A stretch of DNA of 64,000 nucleotides from Leptolyngbya sp. SIOISBB (lineage in GTDB: Bacteria; Cyanobacteriota; Cyanobacteriia; Phormidesmidales; Phormidesmidaceae), in assembly GCA_010671905.1 (NCBI GenBank), contig JAAHII010000001.1:3162001-3226000 (forward strand), read 5' to 3'. This document shows, piece after piece, positions 1 through 7,707 of this stretch. The first letter of the stretch is position 1; each line of letters starts with the position of its first letter. The notes under the pieces were generated by a model that was given only the letters and a program-made list of their open reading frames with translations, ran no database searches and was not told where the DNA came from. Position numbers and translations under genes: made by a program.

Positions 1-687
1 GAACACCAAGTACGCCAATCTTTAGGGCTAGTCAATTTATATTTATCACTATTAGAAGGTCAACCGCTTGATGCCCAAGGACAGACCGTTACAGGTAACC
101 TGCGCACCACTGTGACCGAAATTGCCGAGCGCTTAACCACAATTTTAGGCGCGCCAGATGGCCCCAATGCTCACTCACCGTCAGTTGAGTTACGTCAATT
201 CGTGAGCGATCGCGGTCGCACCTTTAGGCCATCGCTACAGGCTAAGCACTTAACATTACAGCTCCCTGCAGAAACCGCTTGGCTACAGGCCGACCCGCAC
301 CAAATGGGTCAAGTTATCGACAACTTACTGTGTAATGCCATTGCTTTTAGCCCCCAGGGCGGCATGATTGAGTGGACTTGGGATGTCTTTGAGGGTGAAG
401 TGCTGATGCAAATCACCGATCAGGGACCCGGCATTCCGCCACAAGCTGGGCAAGCTGTTTTTCAGCCTGGCTATACTCAACGGCCCCAAGGTCAAGGGTT
501 AGGGCTCGCGATCGTGCATAAAATTGTGCGGGAGCATGGCGGCCGCATCTGGGTTAACAATCTCGCTCAGGGGGGAGCCCAATTCAGCGTTATCTTCCCT
601 CAAACTCAAACTCTTCAATCGTCACCAAGCCCGTCTTCACGGCGCGAACAATCGCCTGAGTGCGACTACTCACGTGCAGCTTGTTAA
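1..687 (+). CDS. Sensor histidine kinase, C-terminal part (5' truncated by window edge)
   Basis: The frame is open from base 1, so the gene starts outside the window; 228 codons are visible. The second codon is the His of an H-box-like HQVRQSL, placing the dimerisation/phosphoacceptor helix at the edge. It is followed by a HATPase_c domain with N box (DNLLCNAIAFSP), G1 box (DQGPGIP) and G2 box (GQGLGLAIV). The kinase would autophosphorylate on that His and pass phosphate to a receiver, perhaps the converging NarL-type regulator next door. The ATPase fold ends near base 600. The last ~28 residues (Ser, Pro and Arg rich) come from sequence antisense to the neighbouring regulator gene and look like a run-on tail. 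The input domain is not visible. Confidence 0.9.
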   Translation, partial: EHQVRQSLGLVNLYLSLLEGQPLDAQGQTVTGNLRTTVTEIAERLTTILGAPDGPNAHSPSVELRQFVSDRGRTFRPSLQAKHLTLQLPAETAWLQADPHQMGQVIDNLLCNAIAFSPQGGMIEWTWDVFEGEVLMQITDQGPGIPPQAGQAVFQPGYTQRPQGQGLGLAIVHKIVREHGGRIWVNNLAQGGAQFSVIFPQTQTLQSSPSPSSRREQSPECDYSRAAC

Positions 688-1342
688 AAATCGAGGTCAG
701 GTGAGCCTTGACTGTGCCCTGGGTAATGTACAAGCGATTTGCCATTTCTTGATTAGAGGCGCCATTCACCAGCAGTTGCAACACTTCACGTTCGCGACTG
801 GTCAAGGTGTCTGCTAGGTCGATCACGGGTCGATCGCGATGATGAAACGCGGAGAAAAAGCGGGTGGTCACCTCATCTCCCAGATAGACGCGATCGCTGG
901 CCCATGTTTTCAAGGCATCTGGCAACTGCGATATCAAGCGGTCTTTTAGCAAATAGCCACAGGCACCTGACTTCATCGCGCGAAAAATTTCTTGCTCGTC
1001 ATTATGACCGGAAACAATCGCGACTTTACCGTCATAACCCGCTTGTCGGAGCTGCTCAAAAATATCCAGCCCAGATTCGTTATCAATCAGGAATTCTAGA
1101 TCGAGCATGACCAAATCAGGCTGCTGGGTGATCGCGATTTCGATGCAGGTTTGGCCGCGATCGGCTTCATAAATCTCTTGAAACCAGCCCACGTTACTGT
1201 GTCGATAAAACTCAATAAACGCTCGCAACGCCTGACGATAACGCGGGTCATCGTCAGCAATCAGCAGCGATCGCAACACCTGCGTTGGAGACTTGGACTG
1301 ATAGCCCCGCAAGTCGGATCCCACAGTAGCATTGCCCATCAT
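590..1342 (-). CDS. NarL/FixJ-type response regulator (receiver + LuxR HTH)
   Basis: This 250-residue protein has a receiver domain at about residues 24-145. It shows the acidic pocket IADDD and a phosphoacceptor Asp at about residue 81 in VMLDLEF. A LuxR-type helix-turn-helix lies at about residues 182-245 (SREREVLQLLVNGASNQEM, then TVKAHLTSIFNKL). It is a DNA-binding transcription regulator activated by phosphorylation. Two adjacent ATG codons (1342 and 1339) could start it; a GTG near 1279, just before the receiver, is an alternative. It is convergent with the histidine kinase and their coding ends overlap by 98 bases, which suggests a cognate pair, although convergent pairs are less usual than operons. 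Target genes cannot be told from sequence. Confidence 0.9.
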   Translation of the reverse strand: MMGNATVGSDLRGYQSKSPTQVLRSLLIADDDPRYRQALRAFIEFYRHSNVGWFQEIYEADRGQTCIEIAITQQPDLVMLDLEFLIDNESGLDIFEQLRQAGYDGKVAIVSGHNDEQEIFRAMKSGACGYLLKDRLISQLPDALKTWASDRVYLGDEVTTRFFSAFHHRDRPVIDLADTLTSREREVLQLLVNGASNQEMANRLYITQGTVKAHLTSIFNKLHVSSRTQAIVRAVKTGLVTIEEFEFEGR

Positions 1343-1673
1343 AATGTTTTGCCCCCAATTGGCTGGTCAATCACGTTTCCCCATCGGCCCAAACACGATC
1401 GCCTATATGCCCTCTGTTGTCTATATAGAGCCGCGACAGCTTAAACAGATCAAGAAACGTTGATCGATCTAGTGATGGGTCATTTTGCCCAGGTCAATTT
1501 GAGCGATCGCCACCCGTTTCAGTAAATTTACAGTTAGATACAGGAGTTAACGCGATCGCCACCGTAAAACCCGCCAAAATGCTAGGTTGATCTTCTCTCA
1601 AATTGCAACCGTATGAGATTAAAGAACCTTGAAATAGGGGGACCCTGCTAGGGCTATCAAGATTCTTCTAACC
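1343..1673. other. Intergenic, no gene seen
   Basis: This stretch lies upstream of the response regulator. It contains several HIP1 octamers (for example near 1503 and 1551) and scattered AT-rich tracts, but I see no reading frame with a recognisable product and no clear hairpin. It may hold the regulator's promoter. Confidence 0.4.
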
Positions 1674-1820
1674 ATGCAGGAACATAGGCATGCTTACACT
1701 GCACACGTCTACTTGATTGTCCATAGCAGAAAGTTAGGCTGGAAAGCTGCTAACTCAAAAACGAGCCTTGAACTTCAAGCTTCCCGTCTATACGGTCGTA
1801 TGGGATTTAATGCAAAATAA
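1674..1820 (+). pseudogene. Possible GNAT acetyltransferase C-terminal remnant
   Basis: A 48-codon frame opens with ATG at 1674 and ends in TAA at 1818. Its last residues, ASRLYGRMGFNAK, match the typical GNAT ending (aromatic-x-x-x-GF after an A/N-rich helix). They also resemble LLYSRLGY in the intact GNAT gene at 3249-3716. The upstream acetyl-CoA-binding region is missing, so if the resemblance is real this is the tail of a decayed gene. The match is short and could be chance. Confidence 0.25.
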
Positions 1821-1862
1821 TGCGCTCTCAATTCATCGTTAGGTGTCTTAGTCGAGGTGCTG

Positions 1863-2213
1863 ATGATACTAGATATTGATCATGTTCAGCTTGCGATGCC
1901 TCCTGGGGGCGAAGACGTTGCCCGCAAGTTTTATCGAGATATTTTGGGATTAGACGAAATCGAAAAACCACCTAAGCTGGCTCTCCGAGGTGGCTGTTGG
2001 TTCCAGGGTGCGGTCAGTGTTCACCTTGGTATAGAGTCAGATTTTCGACCCGCGCTCAAAGCCCACCCAGCCTTTGTAGTGGCTGACTTAGCCAAGTGTG
2101 CTGATCTGTTGATGGTGGCAGGGTTTCCCGTAAACTGGGACACCAACAATCCAAACGTGAAACGGTTCTTCTCGGCTGATCCGTTTGGTAATAGAATTGA
2201 GTTTCTTGAGTAG
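1863..2213 (+). CDS. VOC (glyoxalase/bleomycin-resistance/dioxygenase) family protein
   Basis: This small protein of 116 residues has the single VOC module in two beta-alpha-beta-beta-beta halves. Visible marks are the N-terminal DHVQLAMP, FYRDILGLDEIEKP and the C-terminal FSADPFGNRIEFLE, which carries the usual metal-ligand Glu at the end. The family covers glyoxalases, ring-cleavage dioxygenases and antibiotic-binding proteins; the substrate cannot be predicted. I chose ATG 1863 because GAGG lies 5 bases upstream; a GTG at 1857 is in the same frame. It sits in a HIP1-poor patch with a one-helix membrane protein and a GNAT enzyme, consistent with accessory DNA. Confidence 0.8.
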   Translation: MILDIDHVQLAMPPGGEDVARKFYRDILGLDEIEKPPKLALRGGCWFQGAVSVHLGIESDFRPALKAHPAFVVADLAKCADLLMVAGFPVNWDTNNPNVKRFFSADPFGNRIEFLE

Positions 2214-2501
2214 TACTGCCGGAAGATAATCAATGACACCAACAGAACTCATCAAACAATAGATAGGCAGATTCAAGGATGCGACTCTTTCAAATTGAGA
2301 GTGATCGCATCATTCATCAGAAAGGCTATTTTGATCAACTATTCTGCTTTAAGGTTCAAGGGTTGCCGATTCCCCAAGATCATCTCAACACTTAACAAGT
2401 AACTGTACTTAGAACAGCAGGTCACTCTTTGGGGATTAAGCAAGATACACTCTTCACCTAGCGAGCTATAAATTGGTAGTTTTATTTTACGCATCGCATC
2501 T

Positions 2502-3038
2502 ATGTTATCAGTCGTCATTCCTGCCATTATCGGACTCATCTCAGGCTTAGTATCAGCAGTTTTCAGTCATTTTCTTCTCATTAAAAAAATTCGTCGCGAA
2601 GCAGAAGAGCAACTGAAATTCGACCTGCACAACAAGCAGATAGATGCGTATCAAAGATTTTGGGATCTGTTAGGCCCTACCTCGCGCTATGTTGGCAGGC
2701 AGCATCAAGATAGAATGATCAAAAGTAATGAAGTAGGTTACTTCCTTGATAAGGAGGCGATTGATAGTTTTTTTGACTCATTTCATGAGTTTTTTTACTC
2801 TGAGCATGGCATCTTTCTTAGCAGAGATCTACGCAACGCTTTCTTTCAATCGCGTGATTACTATTACGAAATCATTAATAGTGCAAACAACATCTCTGAA
2901 AACTGTGTTCAGATTTCGAACACCAAAGCCAGGAAATGTTTTCAAGCTTGGGATTGGGTAAGGACGATCGCGAGAAATGACATCGGACTCCGAGATGTCG
3001 ACTTTCCTCAGTTATCAGCTAAAAACTCAGAGCAGTAG
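2502..3038 (+). CDS. Hypothetical protein with one N-terminal membrane helix
   Basis: The 178-residue product is not one I recognise. Residues about 3-27 form a hydrophobic helix (VVIPAIIGLISGLVSAVFSH), followed directly by a positively charged KKIRREAEEQ and a long charged, mainly helical region rich in Phe, Tyr and Asn. The likely topology is one anchor with a cytoplasmic helical domain of about 145 residues. Proteins of this shape occur as stand-alone genes in accessory regions, but no function follows from that. Codon use is AT-rich compared with the flanking core genes, and HIP1 is absent inside the gene, which hints at acquisition. The start is the first ATG of the frame. Confidence 0.6.
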   Translation: MLSVVIPAIIGLISGLVSAVFSHFLLIKKIRREAEEQLKFDLHNKQIDAYQRFWDLLGPTSRYVGRQHQDRMIKSNEVGYFLDKEAIDSFFDSFHEFFYSEHGIFLSRDLRNAFFQSRDYYYEIINSANNISENCVQISNTKARKCFQAWDWVRTIARNDIGLRDVDFPQLSAKNSEQ

Positions 3039-3248
3039 GTGATAAGGCGATCGTGATGGCCCTTGTGAAAGATCTAATTCTGCGCTGGTCTCAGCATCAC
3101 CTGTATAGTTCGAGGTGTAGCATCCTTCTCTCTAATCAATTTTGATAGTGAATGTGTGTGCTGTACCGCCCTCTCAAGAACAGTGAATAGTAGAGCATTG
3201 GTGGCTATTTGTTAGGTAACTTTCCCAGGAAATAATGCAAGATCCGCC

Positions 3249-3716
3249 ATGGCAGAAAAGATTCTGATAATTCGTGAAGCGATTAAGCCGGATGAAACCA
3301 TTATCGCTCAGCATTTATGTCAAATTACCATTGAGCTTGGATTTCCAGGTAGTTCGATTCGACAAGACTGGTTAGAGAAGACAATCCAATTTATCGATTA
3401 TGCTCGCAGCAAACTGCAATACAAAGGTTTTGTCGCAGAGCAAAATGAGAAAATCATTGGCTCAGCAAGTTGTCAGATCTTGGAGCTTTACCCAATGGTC
3501 AGCAACCAATACCAGAAGGGCTATATCTGGGGTGTTTATGTCGAGCCATCTCACCGAAGACAGGGCGTTGCAACAGAACTCATGGAGCAAGCAATGACCT
3601 ATCTAAAGGAGATTGGTTGTACAACAGCAATTCTGCATGCCTCAGAGCAAGGTAAGTTGCTTTATTCTCGGCTTGGTTATGTACAGAGCAACGAGATGGT
3701 GGTCAGTCTAATTTAA
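3249..3716 (+). CDS. GNAT family N-acetyltransferase
   Basis: The 155-residue protein matches the GNAT fold over its whole length. Residues about 60-75 form the beta4-like strand (IIGSASCQI). Residues about 90-110 carry the acetyl-CoA pyrophosphate loop (VYVEPSHRRQGVATELM), which fits the R/Q-x-x-G-x-G/A signature. The C-terminus has the conserved LLYSRLGY. It would transfer an acetyl group from acetyl-CoA to an amine; the substrate (antibiotic, amino acid or protein) is unknown. It lies in the HIP1-poor accessory patch and has no operon partner. A possible relic of a second GNAT gene lies at 1674-1820. Confidence 0.88.
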   Translation: MAEKILIIREAIKPDETIIAQHLCQITIELGFPGSSIRQDWLEKTIQFIDYARSKLQYKGFVAEQNEKIIGSASCQILELYPMVSNQYQKGYIWGVYVEPSHRRQGVATELMEQAMTYLKEIGCTTAILHASEQGKLLYSRLGYVQSNEMVVSLI

Positions 3717-3950
3717 GCCTTGATCATCTTGCAAATATACGTTGGTATAACACTCCAGCGGTAAACCGACCATGCCACGATTATTGGTCGAGTCGCAAGT
3801 TCTGCCAGTGGATAAATGGCAGCATTCAGCAGGGTCTACAGATGATAGCCAAGCTGCAGGTAAAAATACTTGTGCCTTGGCCTCAGCGCCTTTGCCAAGC
3901 ATCATGAATTCGCTGCGTCTGGCACCTGAGTACAGTGCTAATAGCATCAC
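3708..3950 (-). pseudogene. Possible tyrosine-recombinase fragment
   Basis: An 80-codon reverse-strand frame begins with LLALYSGARRSE, very close to box I of tyrosine recombinases (small residue-G-x-R-x-S/G-E). It continues with GKG and a hydrophobic FLP a short distance on, where integrases have their strand motif. Box II (H-x-x-R and the catalytic Tyr) is absent, and no upstream frame supplies the N-terminal DNA-binding domain. If real, it is an internal deletion relic marking past mobility of the 1.7-4 kb patch. The support is one short motif. Confidence 0.2.
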
Positions 3951-4070
3951 CTAGTTCGCAACTGCCATCCCTTACCATTCAAATAATCTCTTCTAGAATC
4001 CAGCTTAGTAGCCTCTCTAGCAATCGCATCAAGCACCACAAACGACTTCACGACTGGGAGGATTTGATTC

Positions 4071-4448
4071 ATGACGGACAAATTAATCGCGGTAGCCGTC
4101 ACAACTGATGGCAGCCTTTCAGCCCATGCGGGCAGAGCCTTGCATTGGCAGGTATACCTCGTGGCTGATGACGCAGAAACCAGCCTTGCCTGGACGTTAG
4201 ATTTAACTCGGATCGGCTGTCTGCACGAATGGCACGTGCGCGGCGATGGCAATCGTCATCCCCTACACTTTGTCGATATTGCCCTCGCAGCCTCTGCGGG
4301 TGAGGGGGTGCGGCGAAGATTACAGGTGCGCAACACCGAGCTATTAACCACCAGTGAGCCAGATCCAGAAACGGCGATCGCGGCTTATTTAAGTGGCAAT
4401 TTGCCTGCAGGATTACCCCATGAAAAGGTGCCCTGCAGCGCTCACTAA
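4071..4448 (+). CDS. NifX/NifB-C-terminal (DiNase) fold protein
   Basis: The 125-residue protein begins with the pattern of the dinitrogenase iron-molybdenum cofactor family: a beta strand IAVAVTTDG, then SAHAGRALHWQVYLV, in which the usual HFG/HAG cofactor-side loop is recognisable. The family includes NifX, NafY and NifB C-terminal domains as well as many stand-alone proteins of non-diazotrophs. No nif gene is seen nearby, so a role in FeMo-cofactor handling is not supported here. A strong hairpin follows within 35 bases of the stop codon, and the next gene converges. The start ATG follows GGGAGGATTTGATTC, with GGGAGG about 9 bases upstream. Confidence 0.65.
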   Translation: MTDKLIAVAVTTDGSLSAHAGRALHWQVYLVADDAETSLAWTLDLTRIGCLHEWHVRGDGNRHPLHFVDIALAASAGEGVRRRLQVRNTELLTTSEPDPETAIAAYLSGNLPAGLPHEKVPCSAH

Positions 4449-4480
4449 CAGAGCCACGAACTTGAGCCGAGCAACCGAGA

Positions 4481-4519
4481 AGGGGCGGCACCGTTTTTGG
4501 AAACGGCATGCCGCCCCCT
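4481..4519. terminator. Bidirectional hairpin terminator
   Basis: A G/C-rich inverted repeat (GGGGCGGCA, then CCGTTT, pairing with AAACGG and TGCCGCCCC across a 4-base loop and a 2-base bulge) lies between the converging DiNase-fold gene and the flavin reductase gene. It could end transcription from both sides. There is no long T run, so the call rests on stem strength and position. Confidence 0.7.
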
Positions 4520-4537
4520 CTCCATACCAGATCGCAA

Positions 4538-5020
4538 TTAGCCGCCGTAGCTCCAGCCGGTGCTCTCTAGTAGTAGGGGATCCCCCTCACGGTGAATGGC
4601 CGCACCCACGACTTCGCCGACAAAGACAGTGTGGTCGCCATGCTCAACGCTGCCCACAACACGACATTCCACATAACCCAGCGTGTCCTTAATCACAGGA
4701 CACCCCGTTTCGGGGGCTTCGTAAAACTCGATGTCTTCAAACTTGTTGCCGACTCGGCGCTGGGGCTTAAAGAAGTTTTGAGCCATGTCTTTTTGGCCCG
4801 CTTCTAAAAAGCTCAGGGCAAACACACCACTTTGCTTCACCATTTCATGGGAGCCGGAGTCGTTCTTGACACAGTTCACCACCAGCGGCGGTTGAAAGGA
4901 TGCCTGCATCACCCAACTGGCCGTAAAGCCGTTCATCTCTTCACCATTACGGACGCCGCAGATGTAGAGCCCATGGGGAATTTTGCGCAGCAGCGTTTTT
5001 TTAGCTTGTTCGTCCAACAT
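4538..5020 (-). CDS. Flavin reductase-like domain protein (FMN-binding split barrel)
   Basis: The 160-residue protein covers one complete flavin-reductase-like domain. Visible marks are the N-terminal LRKIPHGLYICGVRNGEEMNG, the FMN-contact region FTASWVMQASFQPP and the C-terminal HTVFVGEVVGAA. The family binds FMN and reduces it with NAD(P)H, or acts as the flavin domain of larger oxygenases and flavodiiron proteins. In cyanobacteria the same domain is fused to flavodiiron proteins, but here it stands alone. Its partner is unknown. It ends close to the shared hairpin terminator and follows the malic enzyme gene on the same strand with a gap of about 70 bases, so co-transcription is possible. 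Confidence 0.8.
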   Translation of the reverse strand: MLDEQAKKTLLRKIPHGLYICGVRNGEEMNGFTASWVMQASFQPPLVVNCVKNDSGSHEMVKQSGVFALSFLEAGQKDMAQNFFKPQRRVGNKFEDIEFYEAPETGCPVIKDTLGYVECRVVGSVEHGDHTVFVGEVVGAAIHREGDPLLLESTGWSYGG

Positions 5021-5089
5021 ACAGACTTCTCCTAACCGTCTACCTCATCTTACCGGGGGCGATCGCTCCTGAATCGAACGCCAGCAGGA

Positions 5090-6481
5090 TTAAATTCGTG
5101 CTACGCCCGCTTCCCGAGCCGCTTGCTGCACGGCGGACGCGACTGCCGTCGATACCCTAGGGTCAAAAACAGATGGAATAATATGTTCAGCGTTCAGCTC
5201 ATCAGGGGAGACGAGGGCGGCGATCGCATGGGCTGCCTCCAAAAACATCCCGGTGGTCATGGCCTTAGCACGACAATCTAACGCCCCGCGAAACACGCCA
5301 GGAAAGGCCAACACATTGTTGATCTGGTTGGGATAATCGCTGCGTCCCGTCGCCATGACTGCCACTAAACCTGACACCAGTTCCGGCTGAATTTCGGGAA
5401 TGGGGTTAGCCATCGCCAACACGATCGGCTCTGCCGCCATCGATTTCACCATGTCCACAGAAACGACACCGGGAGCACTCACCCCTAAAAACACATCCGC
5501 ATTTTTCATCGCGTCTGCGAGATCACCCGATTCCTCTACTGCCAAGACCTGCTTTTTGGCGTTCAGATCAGTGCGATCGCGAGACAGAATGCCCTTGCGA
5601 TCACACATGAGAATGGTTTTGGCGCCCGCCTTTTGTAGCAGTAGGGCGATCGCCACCCCAGCAGCTCCGGCCCCATTGATGACAATCCGAATCTCGCCGA
5701 ATGACTTACCGACCAGTTTCAACGCATTGGTTAACGCCGCCAGCACCACGATCGCTGTCCCATGCTGATCGTCATGAAAGATCGGAATATCCGTTTCTGC
5801 CTTTAATCGGGCTTCAATTTCAAAACAGCGGGGGGCACCAATGTCCTCCAAGTTCACCCCACCAAACACCGGCGCGATGCGCTTGACGGTTTCTACAATT
5901 TCGTCGGTATCTTGCGTTGCGAGGCAAATGGGAAACGCATCAATCCCAGCAAATTCCTTAAACAGCAGTGCTTTACCCTCCATCACGGGCAAAGCTCCCT
6001 CGGGTCCCAAATTACCCAGCCCCAGTACAGCGCTACCGTCGGTGACGATCGCCACCATGTTTTGCTTCACCGTCAAGTCATACACTCGCTCTGGCTCAGC
6101 GGCGATCGCCTTACAAACCCTCCCGACCCCTGGGGTATAGGCCATCGCCAAATCATCCTGATTACGCACCGCAATGCGGCTGGTGACTTCAATCTTGCCC
6201 CCCTCATGGAGTCGAAAGGTGCGGTCTTCAGCGCTGAGTAAGACCACCTGCCCCACCTCTTTGACCGCGCCGACGATTTGTTCAGCGTGGTCGCTACTAG
6301 AGGCATCCACTGTGATCTCGCGGGTCACAAACTGACGCGTTCTCTCTAAGAGGCGCACATCATCTAAGTTGCCCCCCGCCACGGCGATCGCCTGGGTGAC
6401 TTGAGCCAGCATCCCGGTCTGATTGGGCAATTTGAGACGTAGCGTCAGACCGTAGCTAGAGTTGGGCGTGAGTTGAACCAT
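5090..6481 (-). CDS. NAD(P)-dependent malic enzyme with N-terminal ACT domain
   Basis: The 463-residue protein decarboxylates malate to pyruvate with reduction of NAD(P). Residues about 10-80 form an ACT domain (LTLRLKLPNQTGMLAQVTQ), a ligand-binding regulatory module seen on some bacterial malic enzymes. The malic N-terminal domain follows with AYTPGVGRVC near residue 115 and the active-site stretch MEGKALLFKEFAG near 165. Metal ligands lie in FHDDQHGTA. The C-terminal Rossmann domain has INGAGAAGVAIA near 268. The start ATG is preceded by AGGAAAG. The ACT domain suggests allosteric control by an amino acid, an inference from the family. It is divergent from the SRPBCC gene. Confidence 0.93.
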   Translation of the reverse strand: MVQLTPNSSYGLTLRLKLPNQTGMLAQVTQAIAVAGGNLDDVRLLERTRQFVTREITVDASSSDHAEQIVGAVKEVGQVVLLSAEDRTFRLHEGGKIEVTSRIAVRNQDDLAMAYTPGVGRVCKAIAAEPERVYDLTVKQNMVAIVTDGSAVLGLGNLGPEGALPVMEGKALLFKEFAGIDAFPICLATQDTDEIVETVKRIAPVFGGVNLEDIGAPRCFEIEARLKAETDIPIFHDDQHGTAIVVLAALTNALKLVGKSFGEIRIVINGAGAAGVAIALLLQKAGAKTILMCDRKGILSRDRTDLNAKKQVLAVEESGDLADAMKNADVFLGVSAPGVVSVDMVKSMAAEPIVLAMANPIPEIQPELVSGLVAVMATGRSDYPNQINNVLAFPGVFRGALDCRAKAMTTGMFLEAAHAIAALVSPDELNAEHIIPSVFDPRVSTAVASAVQQAAREAGVARI

Positions 6482-6611
6482 AAACTTTCCTATGATGAAG
6501 CCGTTGCAAGTGATCGCTGAAAAAATCGGCCGCTTTGGGCAGACTGTAAGAAAATGGTATGCCGATTTTGAGATGAGAATACCGAGAGGCGACTTTAAAA
6601 AAGTAGAGAAA

Positions 6612-6625
6612 TCCTGACGTCAGGA
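6612..6625. promoter_or_regulatory. 14-bp perfect palindrome between divergent genes
   Basis: TCCTGACGTCAGGA is a perfect dyad lying about 130 bases upstream of the malic enzyme start and about 210 bases before the SRPBCC gene. Its size and place fit a dimeric regulator site, but I know of no matching regulator and a chance palindrome is possible. Confidence 0.25.
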
Positions 6626-6706
6626 AGAAAAGGCCGAGTACCCTCCGGGAAGGGCAGAGCCCTACAGAATTCGGAGTTCAGCGTAGGTTTTTAGTATTCG
6701 GTTGCT

Positions 6707-6833
6707 GGGGAATAGGGAACAGGGAATAGAGAACAGAATACTAGGCACCCGCCTCACTCCGCCGCCCCCACTCCCCTCACCCCTTCTACCCTTCTACCAC
6801 TCGACCCTGCCACCCATCCACCCTGCCACCCTC
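6707..6833. repeat. Low-complexity purine then pyrimidine tract
   Basis: A purine-rich run of repeated GGGAA(T/C)A heptamer-like units (about 6707-6739) is followed by a strongly pyrimidine-rich tract of CCC-A/T and CTTCTAC units up to the ATG at 6834. Such short tandemly repeated sequences are common in cyanobacterial intergenic DNA. The frame running through it to the SRPBCC gene is not credible coding sequence. Confidence 0.6.
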
Positions 6834-7316
6834 ATGCCCACCCTGCGAACTGCCATCGAAATCAACGCGCCCCGTGCGGTAGTCTGGGAGACGCTGATGC
6901 GCAAAGACGAATGGCGACGCTGGAATACCTTTTTATTCGATGCTGATCCAGCGCTGGCAATTCGCCCCGGTCATGAAATTTTCTTATCCGTTCGACGGTT
7001 AGAGGATGATGAGTTCACCGATTTTGAACCCATTGTGACGCTGGTGCAACCGCAAGTTTGTCTGCGGTGGATTGCCAAAATGCCCGGCTTCAAAAGTGAA
7101 TCAGCCTTTGAACTGCAAGATCTGAGCCCCACGCGTACGCTCTACACCCATCAACAGCGATTCAAAGGCATTTTATCGACAATATTTTTACCGTTCATCC
7201 GCCAGGATGAAAAGCAAGGCATGAAGCGCATGGCTCGACAGCTCAAGCGCTATATCGAACATCGAGAATATAGAGAATACCGAAGAGAGAAGCGCGATCG
7301 CCGATATGGCATATAA
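6834..7316 (+). CDS. SRPBCC (START/Bet v1-like) family protein
   Basis: From ATG 6834 the product has 160 residues. It shows the SRPBCC pattern: IEINAPRAVVWETLMRKDEWRRWN at the start (strand, helix and the conserved W-x-x-W/F region), then antiparallel strands with LRWIAKMPGFKSESAFEL, and a long C-terminal amphipathic helix MKRMARQLKRYIEHRE. The fold is a deep hydrophobic cavity that binds lipids, polyketides or other small apolar ligands; the ligand is unknown. I chose this ATG because the frame upstream is low-complexity repeat sequence and homology begins here. The last 20 residues are highly charged (Arg, Glu, Tyr). It is divergent from the malic enzyme gene. Confidence 0.75.
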   Translation: MPTLRTAIEINAPRAVVWETLMRKDEWRRWNTFLFDADPALAIRPGHEIFLSVRRLEDDEFTDFEPIVTLVQPQVCLRWIAKMPGFKSESAFELQDLSPTRTLYTHQQRFKGILSTIFLPFIRQDEKQGMKRMARQLKRYIEHREYREYRREKRDRRYGI

Positions 7317-7547
7317 GTTTTGACGACGCGGCAAACAACACAACGTCCTGTTCAAAAATCACTGACCCTCATAGCTTTAAGTCATCTGAAAATCATGCTA
7401 ATTCAGAAGCAGAAGTAACTTTGTACATCACCCACCACACATAAACTCTGCACCATCCCAATCTATTTTCGGCCGTCAGTGTACGTTGCTAAGTAGGAAG
7501 TGCCAGTTAAATATAAGACACGATAGGTTGAGGAACGACACCCAATG
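7317..7547. other. Intergenic, no gene seen
   Basis: This is the first part of a 391-base gap before the gene at 7708. No frame, tRNA or strong hairpin is visible here; a nested inverted repeat follows at 7548-7588. Confidence 0.4.
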
Positions 7548-7588
7548 CCCGCATGGGTTACGCTATCGCTTTAGCGAAGCCATGCCGG
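7548..7588. repeat. Nested inverted repeat, dispersed-repeat style
   Basis: The outer arms CCCGCATGG and CCATGCCGG pair with one mismatch, and inner CGCT/AGCG arms surround a HIP1-like ATCGC core. The surrounding wording (GGGTTACGCT ... ACCCATCCTAC) is of the type found in many copies between genes of cyanobacteria. Only one copy is seen in this window. Confidence 0.4.
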
Positions 7589-7707
7589 ATACTTTACCCA
7601 TCCTACATTTGAATTAGCCCAGCTACTTAGACTAATCCTATCGCTTACCTATTGCTAATTCAGCGGTTCAACAGTTACAAAGTCGCCGTCAATAATTTCT
7701 ATCGCAA

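Noticed and set aside
1729-3215. Three GTTAGG occurrences (near 1733, 1838 and 3210) as possible cassette recombination sites
   Set aside because: No paired complementary core at a suitable distance except a short AGTTAG/CTAACT dyad; too short to support attC.
4099-4509. 136-codon reverse frame over the DiNase-fold gene
   Set aside because: Shadow of the recognised forward gene, rich in Cys, His and Arg, and crossing the hairpin terminator.
6702-6833. 5' extension of the SRPBCC frame
   Set aside because: It translates low-complexity purine and pyrimidine repeats (Pro/Leu/His runs); conserved sequence begins at ATG 6834.
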